Assembly (NCBI GenBank): GCA_947589155.1
Contig: CANQBH010000006.1
Span: 1 to 64,000, forward strand
Source of the DNA: an uncultured Lachnospiraceae bacterium
Lineage (GTDB): Bacteria > Bacillota > Clostridia > Lachnospirales > Lachnospiraceae
Reading direction: 5' to 3'
DNA: 64,000 nucleotides
Within the stretch, counting starts at the first letter, position 1; the number at the start of each line of letters is the position of its first letter. Below, piece by piece: positions 17,582 to 26,437 of this stretch. The translations under genes and the position numbers were made by a program. The notes beneath the pieces are model-generated. The model ran no database searches, was not told where the DNA came from, and was given only the letters and a program-made list of their open reading frames with translations.

Positions 17582-19414
17582 ATGAAAAAAGAAGGAGCAA
17601 GGGATGCGGCAGCTCTCCTTGTCATTTTTACGGCGGGGCTTTTACTGCATTTTATATTTGCGGATTTTGAGAAGGCGATTCGTGTAGCGCCGGATGAACT
17701 TCGCTACTATGCACTGGCGCGGAGCCTTCATGACGGTAACGGGCTTATGCTGTGGGGATTGCATACGGATTTTCAAAAAGTGGGGTATGCGCTGTTCCTT
17801 GCGCCGCTTTTTGGGATCATGGACGGGATCCTGCGGATGAAAGGAATCGCCTTGCTCAACGCTGCATGGATGATGTGCGGGATCTTTCCTGCGTGGAAGA
17901 TTGCCGGACTGTTAAAGATGCCGCGTGAGCAAAAATATGCGGCGGTGCTTCTGATGACGGTCTGGCCGGATCTGATGTACGCCGCAACGCTGATGTCGGA
18001 AGTGTTTTTTTGGCCAATCTTTCTTCTTTTTGTTTATCTTTGGCTTTTGAATCTGGAAAAAAAGAGCACGGGGTTGGCGATAGCGGAAGGTCTTTTGTGC
18101 TACGTGGGATATCTTACAAAAGAGATCTTTTTAGCGGCATTGTTAGCAATGCTCCTGTTTGAAGTCATATATCCTTTTGTGCAGATCGATTTTGGCAAAG
18201 AATGTATTGACGATGGACGCAGGCTGCGTTTTCGGAACGGAGCGAAATACAGCGTCGTCAGCGCCGTTGTTTTTGTTTTGACGTTTATTACGGTCAAATT
18301 GCTTTTTTTCCGGCATATGGGAAATTCCTATGACCAGATGAGTTTGGATGCGCTTGCGGATCCGGAACATATCTATTATTTTTTATACGCCGTGCTATAT
18401 TATCTTGCGGCAGTCGTTGTGGCGTCGATGGTCGTACCGGTGATCTTCTCCTTTTATTCCTATCGCTCGATGAAAACGGAACAAAAGGCGCTGTTTGTTT
18501 TCTTGTCGCTGTTTTTTGTTATTGCTGCAGCGACGGTTGCCTATACCATCAGCATTAGAGAGGATTTTGCAAAACTGATTCCGCGGGTGCATCTCAGATA
18601 TATCGCGCCTGCGCTGTTTCTGTTCCAACTTTTGTTTTTATCGATACTCATGAATCAAAAGACGAAAGAACGCAAAAGTATGCGGCCGGTGGAAGGGGTG
18701 CTTGTCGCTCTTTCCGTTGCCTTGCCGATCGTGATATACAAAGGAATAGACGCAGATATTCCGGTAGACGGGCAGGAACTGAACTGGAATGCAATGATTG
18801 CAGAATGGGTAGAGGCCGGAAAATTTTTGCATAAAAAACTGACAGTCTGTCTTATTGTATTTCTGCTGTGCTTTCTTTTTTGCGTTATCATGCGCCTTGT
18901 CATAAAAAATGGCGCGCAAAAGACGGCGGCACGTTTTTTTGCTGCCGCCGCAGGCATTGTTTGTATTATCAATTCTCTATATGCGCAAAAAATTTTTTAT
19001 GCCTATTATCATATGGAGGAAACGCTGATCAGAGACGCGACAGCAATCAGCGATTATTTGTTACAGGACGATTCTCAGAATGTTTTATTCGTATCTGCCG
19101 GTCTTACGGATGCAGAGAGGTGTGTAGATACTTATGTCAACATATCAAAGGACTTGTATTTTACAGTGGATTCTTATATAAGAGAGCAGACGGGAAATGA
19201 AATTATCTTAAAGGATACGATTATTCCGGCGGGATTTTTTTATGGCGGACAGAAATATAGGATGAACGAGGCCGCTTATATTATCGTGGATAAGCAGGCG
19301 AATCTGGGAGAGAAGACCTTCGCAAATGTAGAAAAGATCGATGGATTGTCGCAGGGGGCGTATATTGTATATCGGAATAAGGATCCGAAGCGGCTGTATT
19401 TTGAAAGCAGATAA
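17582..19414 (+). CDS. GT-C (GT39-like) membrane glycosyltransferase
   Basis: A 610-residue protein with about ten to twelve membrane segments and a C-terminal outer domain from about residue 470. The first outer loop holds VAPDELRYYALARSLHDGNG, the Asp-Glu motif typical of protein-O-mannosyltransferase/ArnT-like GT-C enzymes, and is followed by a loop starting DFQKVGYALFLAPLF. GT-C enzymes transfer a sugar from a polyprenyl-phosphate carrier outside the membrane. The ribosome site GAGGGAAG precedes the ATG. The acceptor, whether protein or polysaccharide, cannot be inferred. Confidence 0.8.
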   Translation: MKKEGARDAAALLVIFTAGLLLHFIFADFEKAIRVAPDELRYYALARSLHDGNGLMLWGLHTDFQKVGYALFLAPLFGIMDGILRMKGIALLNAAWMMCGIFPAWKIAGLLKMPREQKYAAVLLMTVWPDLMYAATLMSEVFFWPIFLLFVYLWLLNLEKKSTGLAIAEGLLCYVGYLTKEIFLAALLAMLLFEVIYPFVQIDFGKECIDDGRRLRFRNGAKYSVVSAVVFVLTFITVKLLFFRHMGNSYDQMSLDALADPEHIYYFLYAVLYYLAAVVVASMVVPVIFSFYSYRSMKTEQKALFVFLSLFFVIAAATVAYTISIREDFAKLIPRVHLRYIAPALFLFQLLFLSILMNQKTKERKSMRPVEGVLVALSVALPIVIYKGIDADIPVDGQELNWNAMIAEWVEAGKFLHKKLTVCLIVFLLCFLFCVIMRLVIKNGAQKTAARFFAAAAGIVCIINSLYAQKIFYAYYHMEETLIRDATAISDYLLQDDSQNVLFVSAGLTDAERCVDTYVNISKDLYFTVDSYIREQTGNEIILKDTIIPAGFFYGGQKYRMNEAAYIIVDKQANLGEKTFANVEKIDGLSQGAYIVYRNKDPKRLYFESR

Positions 19415-19426
19415 CGGGTGAAGACG

Positions 19427-21226
19427 ATGGAAAAGAAAAAAAGTTTTGCATATGTAATAGACGCTGTGGCGGGACTGATCGCGCTTTTGGGCGTTATCGT
19501 TGCTGTTAAAATGAATATTGTAGGACGGTCGTTGTGGTATGACGAGGCGGCACTGGCCTTTTCGTTTTCAAAGAGAGACCTATTTTCATTGACCAAAGAG
19601 CCGCTTGAGGTCTTTCAGAGCGCGCCGGCCGGATGGCTTTATCTTCTAAAACTCTTTACTTTGTTATTCGGGAATACGGATTTTATGCTCCGCGTGCCGT
19701 CCATTCTTTTTTATATCGGGATCCTGTTTTTGACATATTTGTTGTCAAGGGAAAGTTTTCATTCCGAATATCCTCTGCTGCCGACGGCGTTTACGGCGTC
19801 ACTGCCGCTGCTCCTGCAGTATGCAAATGTTTTCAAACCCTACATCTGCGACGGATTTGTCGCGCTGCTCAGCGTCTGGTTGTATTATTTATATGAGAAT
19901 AAAAAAATACGCGCGGGTACGCTGGGGATTTTCTGGGCCATTTTGATCTGGATCTCCAATCCGGTCTGTTTTGTAGAGGGAGGATTTCTTCTCATTGAAG
20001 GAGTGGAGATCCTTTGGAAAAAAGATTGGAAAAAGATCAAGGAACTCGTTGTCATCTGCATGTTCCTGCTTGTCAGTTTTGCCGGAGATTATTTCTATTG
20101 GCTTCGTCCGGCGGCTACCAGCGAAAGTATGCAGGGTTTTTGGGCGGACTATCGGTTTCCGTTTCTGATTCGCTCATGGGAAGACCTATGGCAGATACGA
20201 CGAATGGGAGGCATCCTTTTCTCGCAGTTTTACAGGCTGAAATGGCCGATTGCGATTCTTTTAGCGCTTTGCCTCGTTTATAGTTTGTATAAAAGGAACA
20301 AAATGCTTCTGGGTATCTATGCGTCGTTTCTAGTTGCTGTTTTTGCATCGTCCATCCGCATGTTTCCGGTTAATAAACGCCTGTGGCTGTTCTTTTATCC
20401 GATGGCTGTCCTGGCGGTGTTTGCCGGCACAGAGCAGATCGTGAAGGATATGGGGAAGGCGGCGAAAGAAAATATAAAAAGGGTTGCGGGCACAGGGATT
20501 GCATTGATCGCGTTATGCGGCTGTATCTTAAACGCCGGGATCCGTTACTATGCCAAGGAGGAGAATGTATATTGGCCCGGCTACGAATACAAAGCAGAAT
20601 ATCAATATCTATGCGAACAGATAAAAGATGAGGATGTGTATGTCTTTTCCGGCGCATATCCCGGTTTTTTATATTATAACAAATATAATGATACACGGTT
20701 GGAAGGGCATCCGAACTCTGTTTATATCGGATATCTGCCGTTGGGAAGATATAATGACTGCGAAAACGATATGTCATATATTCTGGGATCGGAGCGCTGC
20801 TATATTTTTATGTCGGATACCTGGGATAATATAGAAAGCACGGAAGTGTTGTTTTCCCAAACCCATGCTGCCGGATTTATGGAAATGGTCTATTACGGAC
20901 ACGAAACGCCGCTGTGGTATTTTTGTAAAGACGCTTCGGATGCAAAGACAAAGGTCTCCGTAAGGATCGTCAGGGAGCAAAACAGCGGCGGTGAACAAAG
21001 GGTCACGGTGGAACTGAAAAATACCGGCGAGGCATACCTAAATCCGAAATTTGAAACGCTGCAGCTCATCGAGGAGGAAACGGGTCGCTCCTATGAGTTG
21101 CCCAAGATGATAGAACCGGGAAAAACGACGGAGATAGAGATCGAGGCAGGGGATGTGAAAACGCTCAGACTGCATCTTCAAAATGAATACCGAAACATGA
21201 GCGAGACGATGGAATTGGCTCTATAA
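19427..21226 (+). CDS. GT-C (GT39-like) membrane glycosyltransferase with outer C-terminal domain
   Basis: About 599 residues. GRSLWYDEAALAFSF in the first outer loop is the Trp-Tyr-Asp-Glu motif of GT39/ArnT-like GT-C enzymes, and SAPAGWLYLLKLF is the matching next block. About ten membrane segments reach residue ~370. The rest is soluble and outside; its last ~90 residues (SVRIVREQNSGGEQRVTVELKN onward in shorter terms, a Gly/Thr-rich beta-strand pattern) look like an immunoglobulin-like carbohydrate-binding fold. ATG 19427 is favoured because GGGTGA lies five bases upstream; a GTG at 19418 is also possible. It follows the previous GT-C gene closely and is probably cotranscribed. Confidence 0.8.
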   Translation: MEKKKSFAYVIDAVAGLIALLGVIVAVKMNIVGRSLWYDEAALAFSFSKRDLFSLTKEPLEVFQSAPAGWLYLLKLFTLLFGNTDFMLRVPSILFYIGILFLTYLLSRESFHSEYPLLPTAFTASLPLLLQYANVFKPYICDGFVALLSVWLYYLYENKKIRAGTLGIFWAILIWISNPVCFVEGGFLLIEGVEILWKKDWKKIKELVVICMFLLVSFAGDYFYWLRPAATSESMQGFWADYRFPFLIRSWEDLWQIRRMGGILFSQFYRLKWPIAILLALCLVYSLYKRNKMLLGIYASFLVAVFASSIRMFPVNKRLWLFFYPMAVLAVFAGTEQIVKDMGKAAKENIKRVAGTGIALIALCGCILNAGIRYYAKEENVYWPGYEYKAEYQYLCEQIKDEDVYVFSGAYPGFLYYNKYNDTRLEGHPNSVYIGYLPLGRYNDCENDMSYILGSERCYIFMSDTWDNIESTEVLFSQTHAAGFMEMVYYGHETPLWYFCKDASDAKTKVSVRIVREQNSGGEQRVTVELKNTGEAYLNPKFETLQLIEEETGRSYELPKMIEPGKTTEIEIEAGDVKTLRLHLQNEYRNMSETMELAL

Positions 21227-21259
21227 GGTTACGGTGCAAGGGAGAAAAAAGGAGATAGA

Positions 21260-22576
21260 ATGAAAAAGAAAGTATTGGCCTTTGCGGCGGCATTGGCGGT
21301 TCTGCCGGTGTTTCTGTTCAGTCATATTGACGGAGATCTGATCACCTATTGGGCGATCGAACTGCTTCGTCATATCCAGACGGGAGATCTCCGCATGTAT
21401 GCGGCGGATCTGTATAGAGATGGCATGGGCATTAATTACAGCCTTTGGCTGGATGCGGTGATCGCCGTATGGGAACTGCCGCTTTATCTCATCCATTGCC
21501 TATTGCATCTTCCTGCGCATTGGATCATCTATGAAACATGGTATAAAATATTGATCTGGCTGGTCAATATAGGAGCCGCATTGGAAATAAGCCGTATCTT
21601 TTCCCTGCTCGGAAATAAAGACGAGAAATCCGTAACGGCAGGGGCGTTCTATCTTATTTCAATACCGGTCTGTTTTTACAGCATTGGAGTCGGACAGGTT
21701 GACTGTTTTGGTATATGGTTTTTTCTGTGTTCTCTCCGTTTGATGTTGGAAGATCGGCAGGAAAAGGCGGCGGTTTTTGCAGGGCTTTCCTTTTTATGCA
21801 AATCTTTTTCTTTGATGGCAATCATCCCGCTGTTTCTTCTATATGCAAAGCCGAATCGGAAAACAGCGCGCTGCGTCAGTTGGGCGTTGCTGCCGGTCGT
21901 TTTGGAGAAAGTGTCGACTTTGCTGTTGGTCAAAGATTATTTTATCAGAGGAAACGAACTAAACAAAGAAGTATTCTTCCCGAGGATCTTTGCAGTATCC
22001 ATTAACGATTACCCGCTTTTTCCGATTGCGGTACTCGTGGTGTGCGCGGTCTGTCTTTATAAAAATATTATGGGAACAGCAAAAAAGACGGAGGGGATTC
22101 TGGCAGGCGGATGGATATTCTGCATCTTTTATTTTTTGGTGTTCTGCCATTATCAGTGGTTTTGTTATGGAGCGGCAGTGTTGCTGCTTGTCATTGCCGT
22201 CAGCAGGCATAAGGCATATGCGTATTTTTTGTATCTCGGCATGAATGTGGGTGCATTTCTAAGAGATATAGTACAGGAGGAAGTGGCTGCTATTCTTGTA
22301 ATCAGGAAAGCGGAGACGGCACTGGGAAGATTATCGGGACTGACAAAGGAAGTTACCATAGGAATGCGTTTTCCGGTTCCGGAATATACAAGCAGCGTGG
22401 GAAAAGCGTTGTTTCTCGCCTGCTTCATACTAATCGTTTTGCTTCCGCTTCTTGAAAAGAAGGAAAGGGATGTAGAAGACAGCACGGTTATGAAAAAAAC
22501 AGAAAAAGGGCTGTTGATCCTGCAGTGGATCTTTACGGCGTTCTGTTTTGCGTTTTCTTGGGCGGTATATCTGTAA
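21260..22576 (+). CDS. GT-C-like polytopic membrane glycosyltransferase (copy 2)
   Basis: A 438-residue paralog of the protein at 1788, with the same topology and blocks: LITYWAIELLRHIQTGDLR, INYSLWLDAVIAVWELPLYL, GVGQVDCFGIWFF, FLCKSFSLM, and INDYPLFPIAVLVVCAVCLY. The N-terminus is simpler, lacking the KKLVxE repeat of copy 1. GGAGATAGA precedes the ATG. It is followed at ten bases by copy 2 of the DUF6311-like protein; in the first array the same pair is split by two family-1 genes. A GT-C role with a lipid-linked sugar is inferred. Confidence 0.79.
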   Translation: MKKKVLAFAAALAVLPVFLFSHIDGDLITYWAIELLRHIQTGDLRMYAADLYRDGMGINYSLWLDAVIAVWELPLYLIHCLLHLPAHWIIYETWYKILIWLVNIGAALEISRIFSLLGNKDEKSVTAGAFYLISIPVCFYSIGVGQVDCFGIWFFLCSLRLMLEDRQEKAAVFAGLSFLCKSFSLMAIIPLFLLYAKPNRKTARCVSWALLPVVLEKVSTLLLVKDYFIRGNELNKEVFFPRIFAVSINDYPLFPIAVLVVCAVCLYKNIMGTAKKTEGILAGGWIFCIFYFLVFCHYQWFCYGAAVLLLVIAVSRHKAYAYFLYLGMNVGAFLRDIVQEEVAAILVIRKAETALGRLSGLTKEVTIGMRFPVPEYTSSVGKALFLACFILIVLLPLLEKKERDVEDSTVMKKTEKGLLILQWIFTAFCFAFSWAVYL

Positions 22577-22585
22577 TGTGAAAAA

Positions 22586-24376
22586 ATGAGAGAAGAACAG
22601 ACTATGACAGAAAAAAAGAGAGAAATGAAACAGAATCCATGCAGCAGGGAGGCTATGGTATTTTGGATCGGCTGTGCCATAGGCGCGGTCGTCTTTATCA
22701 TGATATATGGCGTTGATATTTTACGTTTTACCAACGATACATGGCTGCTTCATTCCGATGATCTGGAAGGCAGCATCGACCTGACGCAGCACTATCTCGG
22801 ATGGGTTTTTTATCGGAGGACGCCGTGGCGCTTTCCCCTCGGACTGACGCAGGGGATCTATTGGGACAATGTATCCGTGGTATATACGGATTCCATCCCT
22901 CTTTTCGCGCTTTTCTTCAAATTGTTATCTCCGCTGCTTCCGGAAACGTTTCAGTATTTCGGTTTATTTGGGATATGCTGTTATGCGTTGACCGGAGGAT
23001 TTGGAGCAATGCTGATCGGCCGCTTCTGCGATGGAAAAGCGGCGCCGCTTCTGGCTTCTGTTTTGTTTTGCCTGTCGCCGGTCATGCTGAACCGGATGTA
23101 TCTGCATACGGCGCTGGCCGCGCATTTTCTTCTTGTTGCAGCGCTTGTTATCTGGGCCTATTCCGACAGTATGACGCAGAAAAAAAAGATTTTATACTGG
23201 AGCCTGTTACTGACAACGGGAACGCTGATCAATGCCTACTTTACGCCGATGATCCTCGGGACTATGCTGTGCGCTTATTTGCAGGATGTACTGCGCAAAG
23301 CCAATATCAAAAAGATCGCGGTCTCTGCGGCGGTGCCGCTGACCGTCACGCTGCTGGCGGGATACGCGGTGGGGATGTTTTACGGAAATGTACCGGCAGC
23401 AGGCGGCGGTTTGGAACTGTTGTCGTTTAATCTGGACGCTTTTGTGAATCCGATGACGTATCTGTCGCATTATGGAAAAAGGACGTTTACGCCGGATGAA
23501 TTCAGGGCGTTTAATTATAGCAGTATTCTGCCTTCGCTTCCCCTTTACAGTAATTATCAGAACGAAGGTTTTGCATATCTGGGACTGGGAGTGATCTTGT
23601 TGTTGACCATTTCCCTCGTTCTTGTCGCCGTTATTGCAATAGGAAAAGGGAAAAAACATGAGAAATTGCTTTCCAAAAGCGCCGTGCTGCCCATTGCGCT
23701 CTATCTGGCGGTGTTCCTTTTACTGGCGCTCAGTCCGAAATGGACGCTGGGAAGCAGAGAATTGTTGAATCTTCCTTATCCGGACGCGGTACGGCGGGGG
23801 CTTAGCGTTTTCCGTTCGACAGGAAGGTTTATCTGGCCGGTATATTATATGCTGCTGGCCGCAGCGTTTATTTTACCGCTGAAACTCATGAAAGGAAAAC
23901 GGGGGGGCATTACCGTCCTGCTGTTGATTCTTACAGCGGTGCAGGCGATAGATCTGTATCCCGGAATGGTAGAAAAGAAAGAGGCGTTTGCCGGTATAAC
24001 GCCGTATGAATCCCGCCTTGCGTCAGATGTGTGGGACGAACTGGGAGAGCAGGGGGAACGTATCATTTTTTATCCGCCGACATTGCAGGGACTATATTTT
24101 GACTGCAAGACTTCCATGGAATTTGAGATCTTTGCGCTGGAACATGATATGGATCTGAATATGACGTATATGAGCAGAGACCTGACAGAGCAGGCGGATG
24201 AAAAAACCTATGCGCATTTTGAACAAAGGAAGCAGGGATTGCGGGATTCCGGAAACATTTATGTTTTTCTGACGCAGACAAAAGACGAACTGCCCGACAG
24301 CGATATTTATGGGCTGCATTATTATGAGATAGACGGATATCTGATCGGAACGGAACTGGAGATCGGCAACGAATAA
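22586..24376 (+). CDS. DUF6311-like polytopic membrane protein (copy 2)
   Basis: A 596-residue paralog of the protein at 5656. Shared blocks are DLTQHYLGWVFYRRTPW, VVYTDSIPLFALFFKLLSP, LPETFQYFGLFG and GRFIWPVYYMLL near residue 415. About twelve membrane segments are followed by an outer C-terminal domain. The start is uncertain: ATGs at 22586, 22604 and 22625 are in frame and none has a strong ribosome site; the last best matches the paralog's N-terminus. A G7 tract lies at 23901-23907. It ends the A+T-rich first half of the glycan locus. Confidence 0.79.
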   Translation: MREEQTMTEKKREMKQNPCSREAMVFWIGCAIGAVVFIMIYGVDILRFTNDTWLLHSDDLEGSIDLTQHYLGWVFYRRTPWRFPLGLTQGIYWDNVSVVYTDSIPLFALFFKLLSPLLPETFQYFGLFGICCYALTGGFGAMLIGRFCDGKAAPLLASVLFCLSPVMLNRMYLHTALAAHFLLVAALVIWAYSDSMTQKKKILYWSLLLTTGTLINAYFTPMILGTMLCAYLQDVLRKANIKKIAVSAAVPLTVTLLAGYAVGMFYGNVPAAGGGLELLSFNLDAFVNPMTYLSHYGKRTFTPDEFRAFNYSSILPSLPLYSNYQNEGFAYLGLGVILLLTISLVLVAVIAIGKGKKHEKLLSKSAVLPIALYLAVFLLLALSPKWTLGSRELLNLPYPDAVRRGLSVFRSTGRFIWPVYYMLLAAAFILPLKLMKGKRGGITVLLLILTAVQAIDLYPGMVEKKEAFAGITPYESRLASDVWDELGEQGERIIFYPPTLQGLYFDCKTSMEFEIFALEHDMDLNMTYMSRDLTEQADEKTYAHFEQRKQGLRDSGNIYVFLTQTKDELPDSDIYGLHYYEIDGYLIGTELEIGNE

Positions 24377-24445
24377 AACGAGGGGACGAGCAGGGGAATA
24401 TTCTCTGGAAAACTTGTCTCATAAGGAAAAAACGTTTATCATGTG

Positions 24446-24492
24446 TATAATGATCTATATTGTGAGTTTTGCGATCTGTCGGTTGATCGCAA
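24446..24492 (+). promoter_or_regulatory. Likely promoter -10 box and inverted repeat before the decarboxylase gene
   Basis: In the 161-base gap between 24376 and 24538 there is a perfect TATAAT at 24446-24451 without a convincing -35 box at standard spacing. Downstream lies a perfect 8-bp inverted repeat, TTGCGATC (24469-24476) and GATCGCAA (24485-24492), with no T-run, so it looks more like a protein-binding site or leader hairpin than a terminator. Confidence 0.4.
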
Positions 24493-24537
24493 TGATATCC
24501 GGTAGTGTAGACATAACAATATGAGAAGGAGGCGCAT

Positions 24538-25485
24538 ATGGAGGGAAAAAGAGTTTTAGTAACCGGAGGGGCCGGTTTTTTGGGATCGCATTTATGCGAA
24601 AAATTGCTGGAGCAGGGAAATGATGTGATCTGCTTGGACAACCTGTTTACAGGAAGAAAAGATAATATCCGCCATCTGATGGATCATCCCTATTTTGAAT
24701 TTATCCGCCATGATATCACAGAACCGGTGTATGTGGAGGTGGATCAGATCTATAATTTGGCGTGTCCGGCAAGTCCGATCCATTATCAATACGATCCGAT
24801 AAAAACGGGAAAAACATCAGTGCTGGGCGCATTGCATACGCTGGGTCTGGCAAAAAGGTGCCATGCAAGGATCTTACAGGCAAGTACCAGCGAGGTTTAT
24901 GGAGATCCGGAAGTGCATCCGCAGCCAGAAGATTACCGTGGATGCGTCAATCCAATCGGAATCCGTTCCTGTTATGATGAAGGAAAGAGAATGGCGGAGA
25001 CGTTGTTTTTTGATTATTACAGACAGCACGACGTGGATATTAAGGTGATCCGTATCTTTAATACCTACGGACCGCGGATGAGTATGAACGACGGACGGGT
25101 GGTATCCAATTTCATCGTGCAGGCGTTGAGGAATGAAGACATTACGATCTATGGAGACGGAAGACAGACCAGAAGTTTTTGTTATGTGGACGATCTAATT
25201 GATGGAATGATTCGGATGATGAATAGCAGGGATGGTTTTACTGGACCGGTCAATATAGGGAATCCGGGAGAATTTACGATGCTTGAACTGGCTGAAACGA
25301 TCATACGAATGACGGGATCGAGATCAAAGATCGTGTACAGGCCGCTTCCACAGGATGATCCGACACAGCGTAAACCGGAGATCGCGCTGGCGAAGAAGGA
25401 ACTGGACTGGGAACCGCATATAAAACTGGAGGACGGCCTGCTCAGTACGATCGAATATTTTGAAAAGAAAGTAGTACGGAAGTAG
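24538..25485 (+). CDS. UDP-glucuronate decarboxylase (UDP-xylose synthase), SDR family
   Basis: A 315-residue extended short-chain dehydrogenase. [10 protein letters not shown] at residues 10-19 is the NAD-binding glycine motif, D35 in CLDNLFTG binds the adenosine ribose, [15 protein letters not shown] carries the catalytic Ser/Thr region, and SCYDEGKR at about 145-152 is the YxxxK pair. The blocks [13 protein letters not shown] and [21 protein letters not shown] are characteristic of UDP-xylose synthase, which decarboxylates UDP-glucuronate. GAAGGAGG precedes the ATG. It opens the second, G+C-richer half of the locus and supplies a pentose donor. Confidence 0.92.
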   Translation: MEGKRVLVTGGAGFLGSHLCEKLLEQGNDVICLDNLFTGRKDNIRHLMDHPYFEFIRHDITEPVYVEVDQIYNLACPASPIHYQYDPIKTGKTSVLGALHTLGLAKRCHARILQASTSEVYGDPEVHPQPEDYRGCVNPIGIRSCYDEGKRMAETLFFDYYRQHDVDIKVIRIFNTYGPRMSMNDGRVVSNFIVQALRNEDITIYGDGRQTRSFCYVDDLIDGMIRMMNSRDGFTGPVNIGNPGEFTMLELAETIIRMTGSRSKIVYRPLPQDDPTQRKPEIALAKKELDWEPHIKLEDGLLSTIEYFEKKVVRK

Positions 25486-25518
25486 ATGGTATGACTTCCA
25501 AGACTTTGGGGAGAAGCA

Positions 25519-26436
25519 ATGGATAAGATAGCGGTATTGATACCATGTTATAACGAAGCGCAGACGATAGAAAAAGTGGTCCGCGATTTTCAAAAGGCGC
25601 TGCCGGAGGCGGTGATCTATGTCTATGACAATAACTCCACCGACGGCACGGCGGATCTCGCCGCGGAGGCGGGAGCCGTTGTACGGCGGGAATACCAGCA
25701 GGGGAAGGGCAATGTGATCCGCAGGATGTTCCGCGATATCGACGCGCAGTGTTATTTGATGGTGGACGGGGACGACACCTATCCGGCGGAAGCCGCGCCG
25801 AAGATGGCGGAAAAAGTTTTGGAGCGGCAGGTGGATATGGTCATAGGGGATCGTCTTTCTTCGACTTATTTTGAGGAAAACAAGCGCCCGTTCCATAATA
25901 TGGGAAACGCGCTCGTCCGCTGGATGATCAATATGCTGTTTCATACAAAGATTCAGGATATCATGACGGGCTATCGGGCGTTTTCCTATCAGTTTGTCAA
26001 AACGTTTCCGGTCCTTTCGCAGGGCTTTGAGATAGAGACGGAAATGACGATCCATGCGGCGGATAAAAATATGTTCATGGAGAATGTGGTGATCGATTAT
26101 CGGGACAGGCCGGAAGGCAGCGAGTCAAAACTGAACACCTATATCGACGGCATAAAGGTGCTGGCAACGATCGCCGGATTGTTCCGCAACTATAAGCCGA
26201 TGGCGTTCTTCGGGATCCTGTCCGGCGTATTGGCGGCGCTGGGGATCGGGTTTATGATTCCGGTATTGATCGATTACGGCAATACCGGATTGGTAGAGCG
26301 TTTCCCGACGCTGATCGTCTGCGGATTCGTTCTGCTGACGTCGATCATCTCCCTGTTTTCCGGCATGATCCTGCAGACGATCGCGCATAAGAACCGGCAG
26401 GATTTTGAAATGGAATTGCAGAGGCTCGGAAAATAA
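25519..26436 (+). CDS. Family 2 glycosyltransferase with two C-terminal membrane segments
   Basis: A 305-residue protein. The N-terminal GT-A domain has AVLIPCYNEAQTIEKVV, VYVYDNNSTDGT, GKGNVIRRMF and MVDGDDTYPA (the metal site), then IQDIMTGYRAFSYQFVKTFP and GFEIETEM. Residues ~220-245 and ~255-280 form two membrane helices. This arrangement matches membrane-anchored polyprenyl-phosphate sugar transferases that charge a lipid carrier. A strong ribosome site (GGGGAGAAG) precedes the ATG. It sits directly after UDP-xylose synthase and one base before the sulfatase-fold enzyme. Confidence 0.88.
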   Translation: MDKIAVLIPCYNEAQTIEKVVRDFQKALPEAVIYVYDNNSTDGTADLAAEAGAVVRREYQQGKGNVIRRMFRDIDAQCYLMVDGDDTYPAEAAPKMAEKVLERQVDMVIGDRLSSTYFEENKRPFHNMGNALVRWMINMLFHTKIQDIMTGYRAFSYQFVKTFPVLSQGFEIETEMTIHAADKNMFMENVVIDYRDRPEGSESKLNTYIDGIKVLATIAGLFRNYKPMAFFGILSGVLAALGIGFMIPVLIDYGNTGLVERFPTLIVCGFVLLTSIISLFSGMILQTIAHKNRQDFEMELQRLGK

Positions 26437-26437
26437 G

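Noticed and set aside
24469..24492. The inverted repeat TTGCGATC/GATCGCAA as a terminator
   Set aside because: No T-run follows; kept only as a possible regulatory site.
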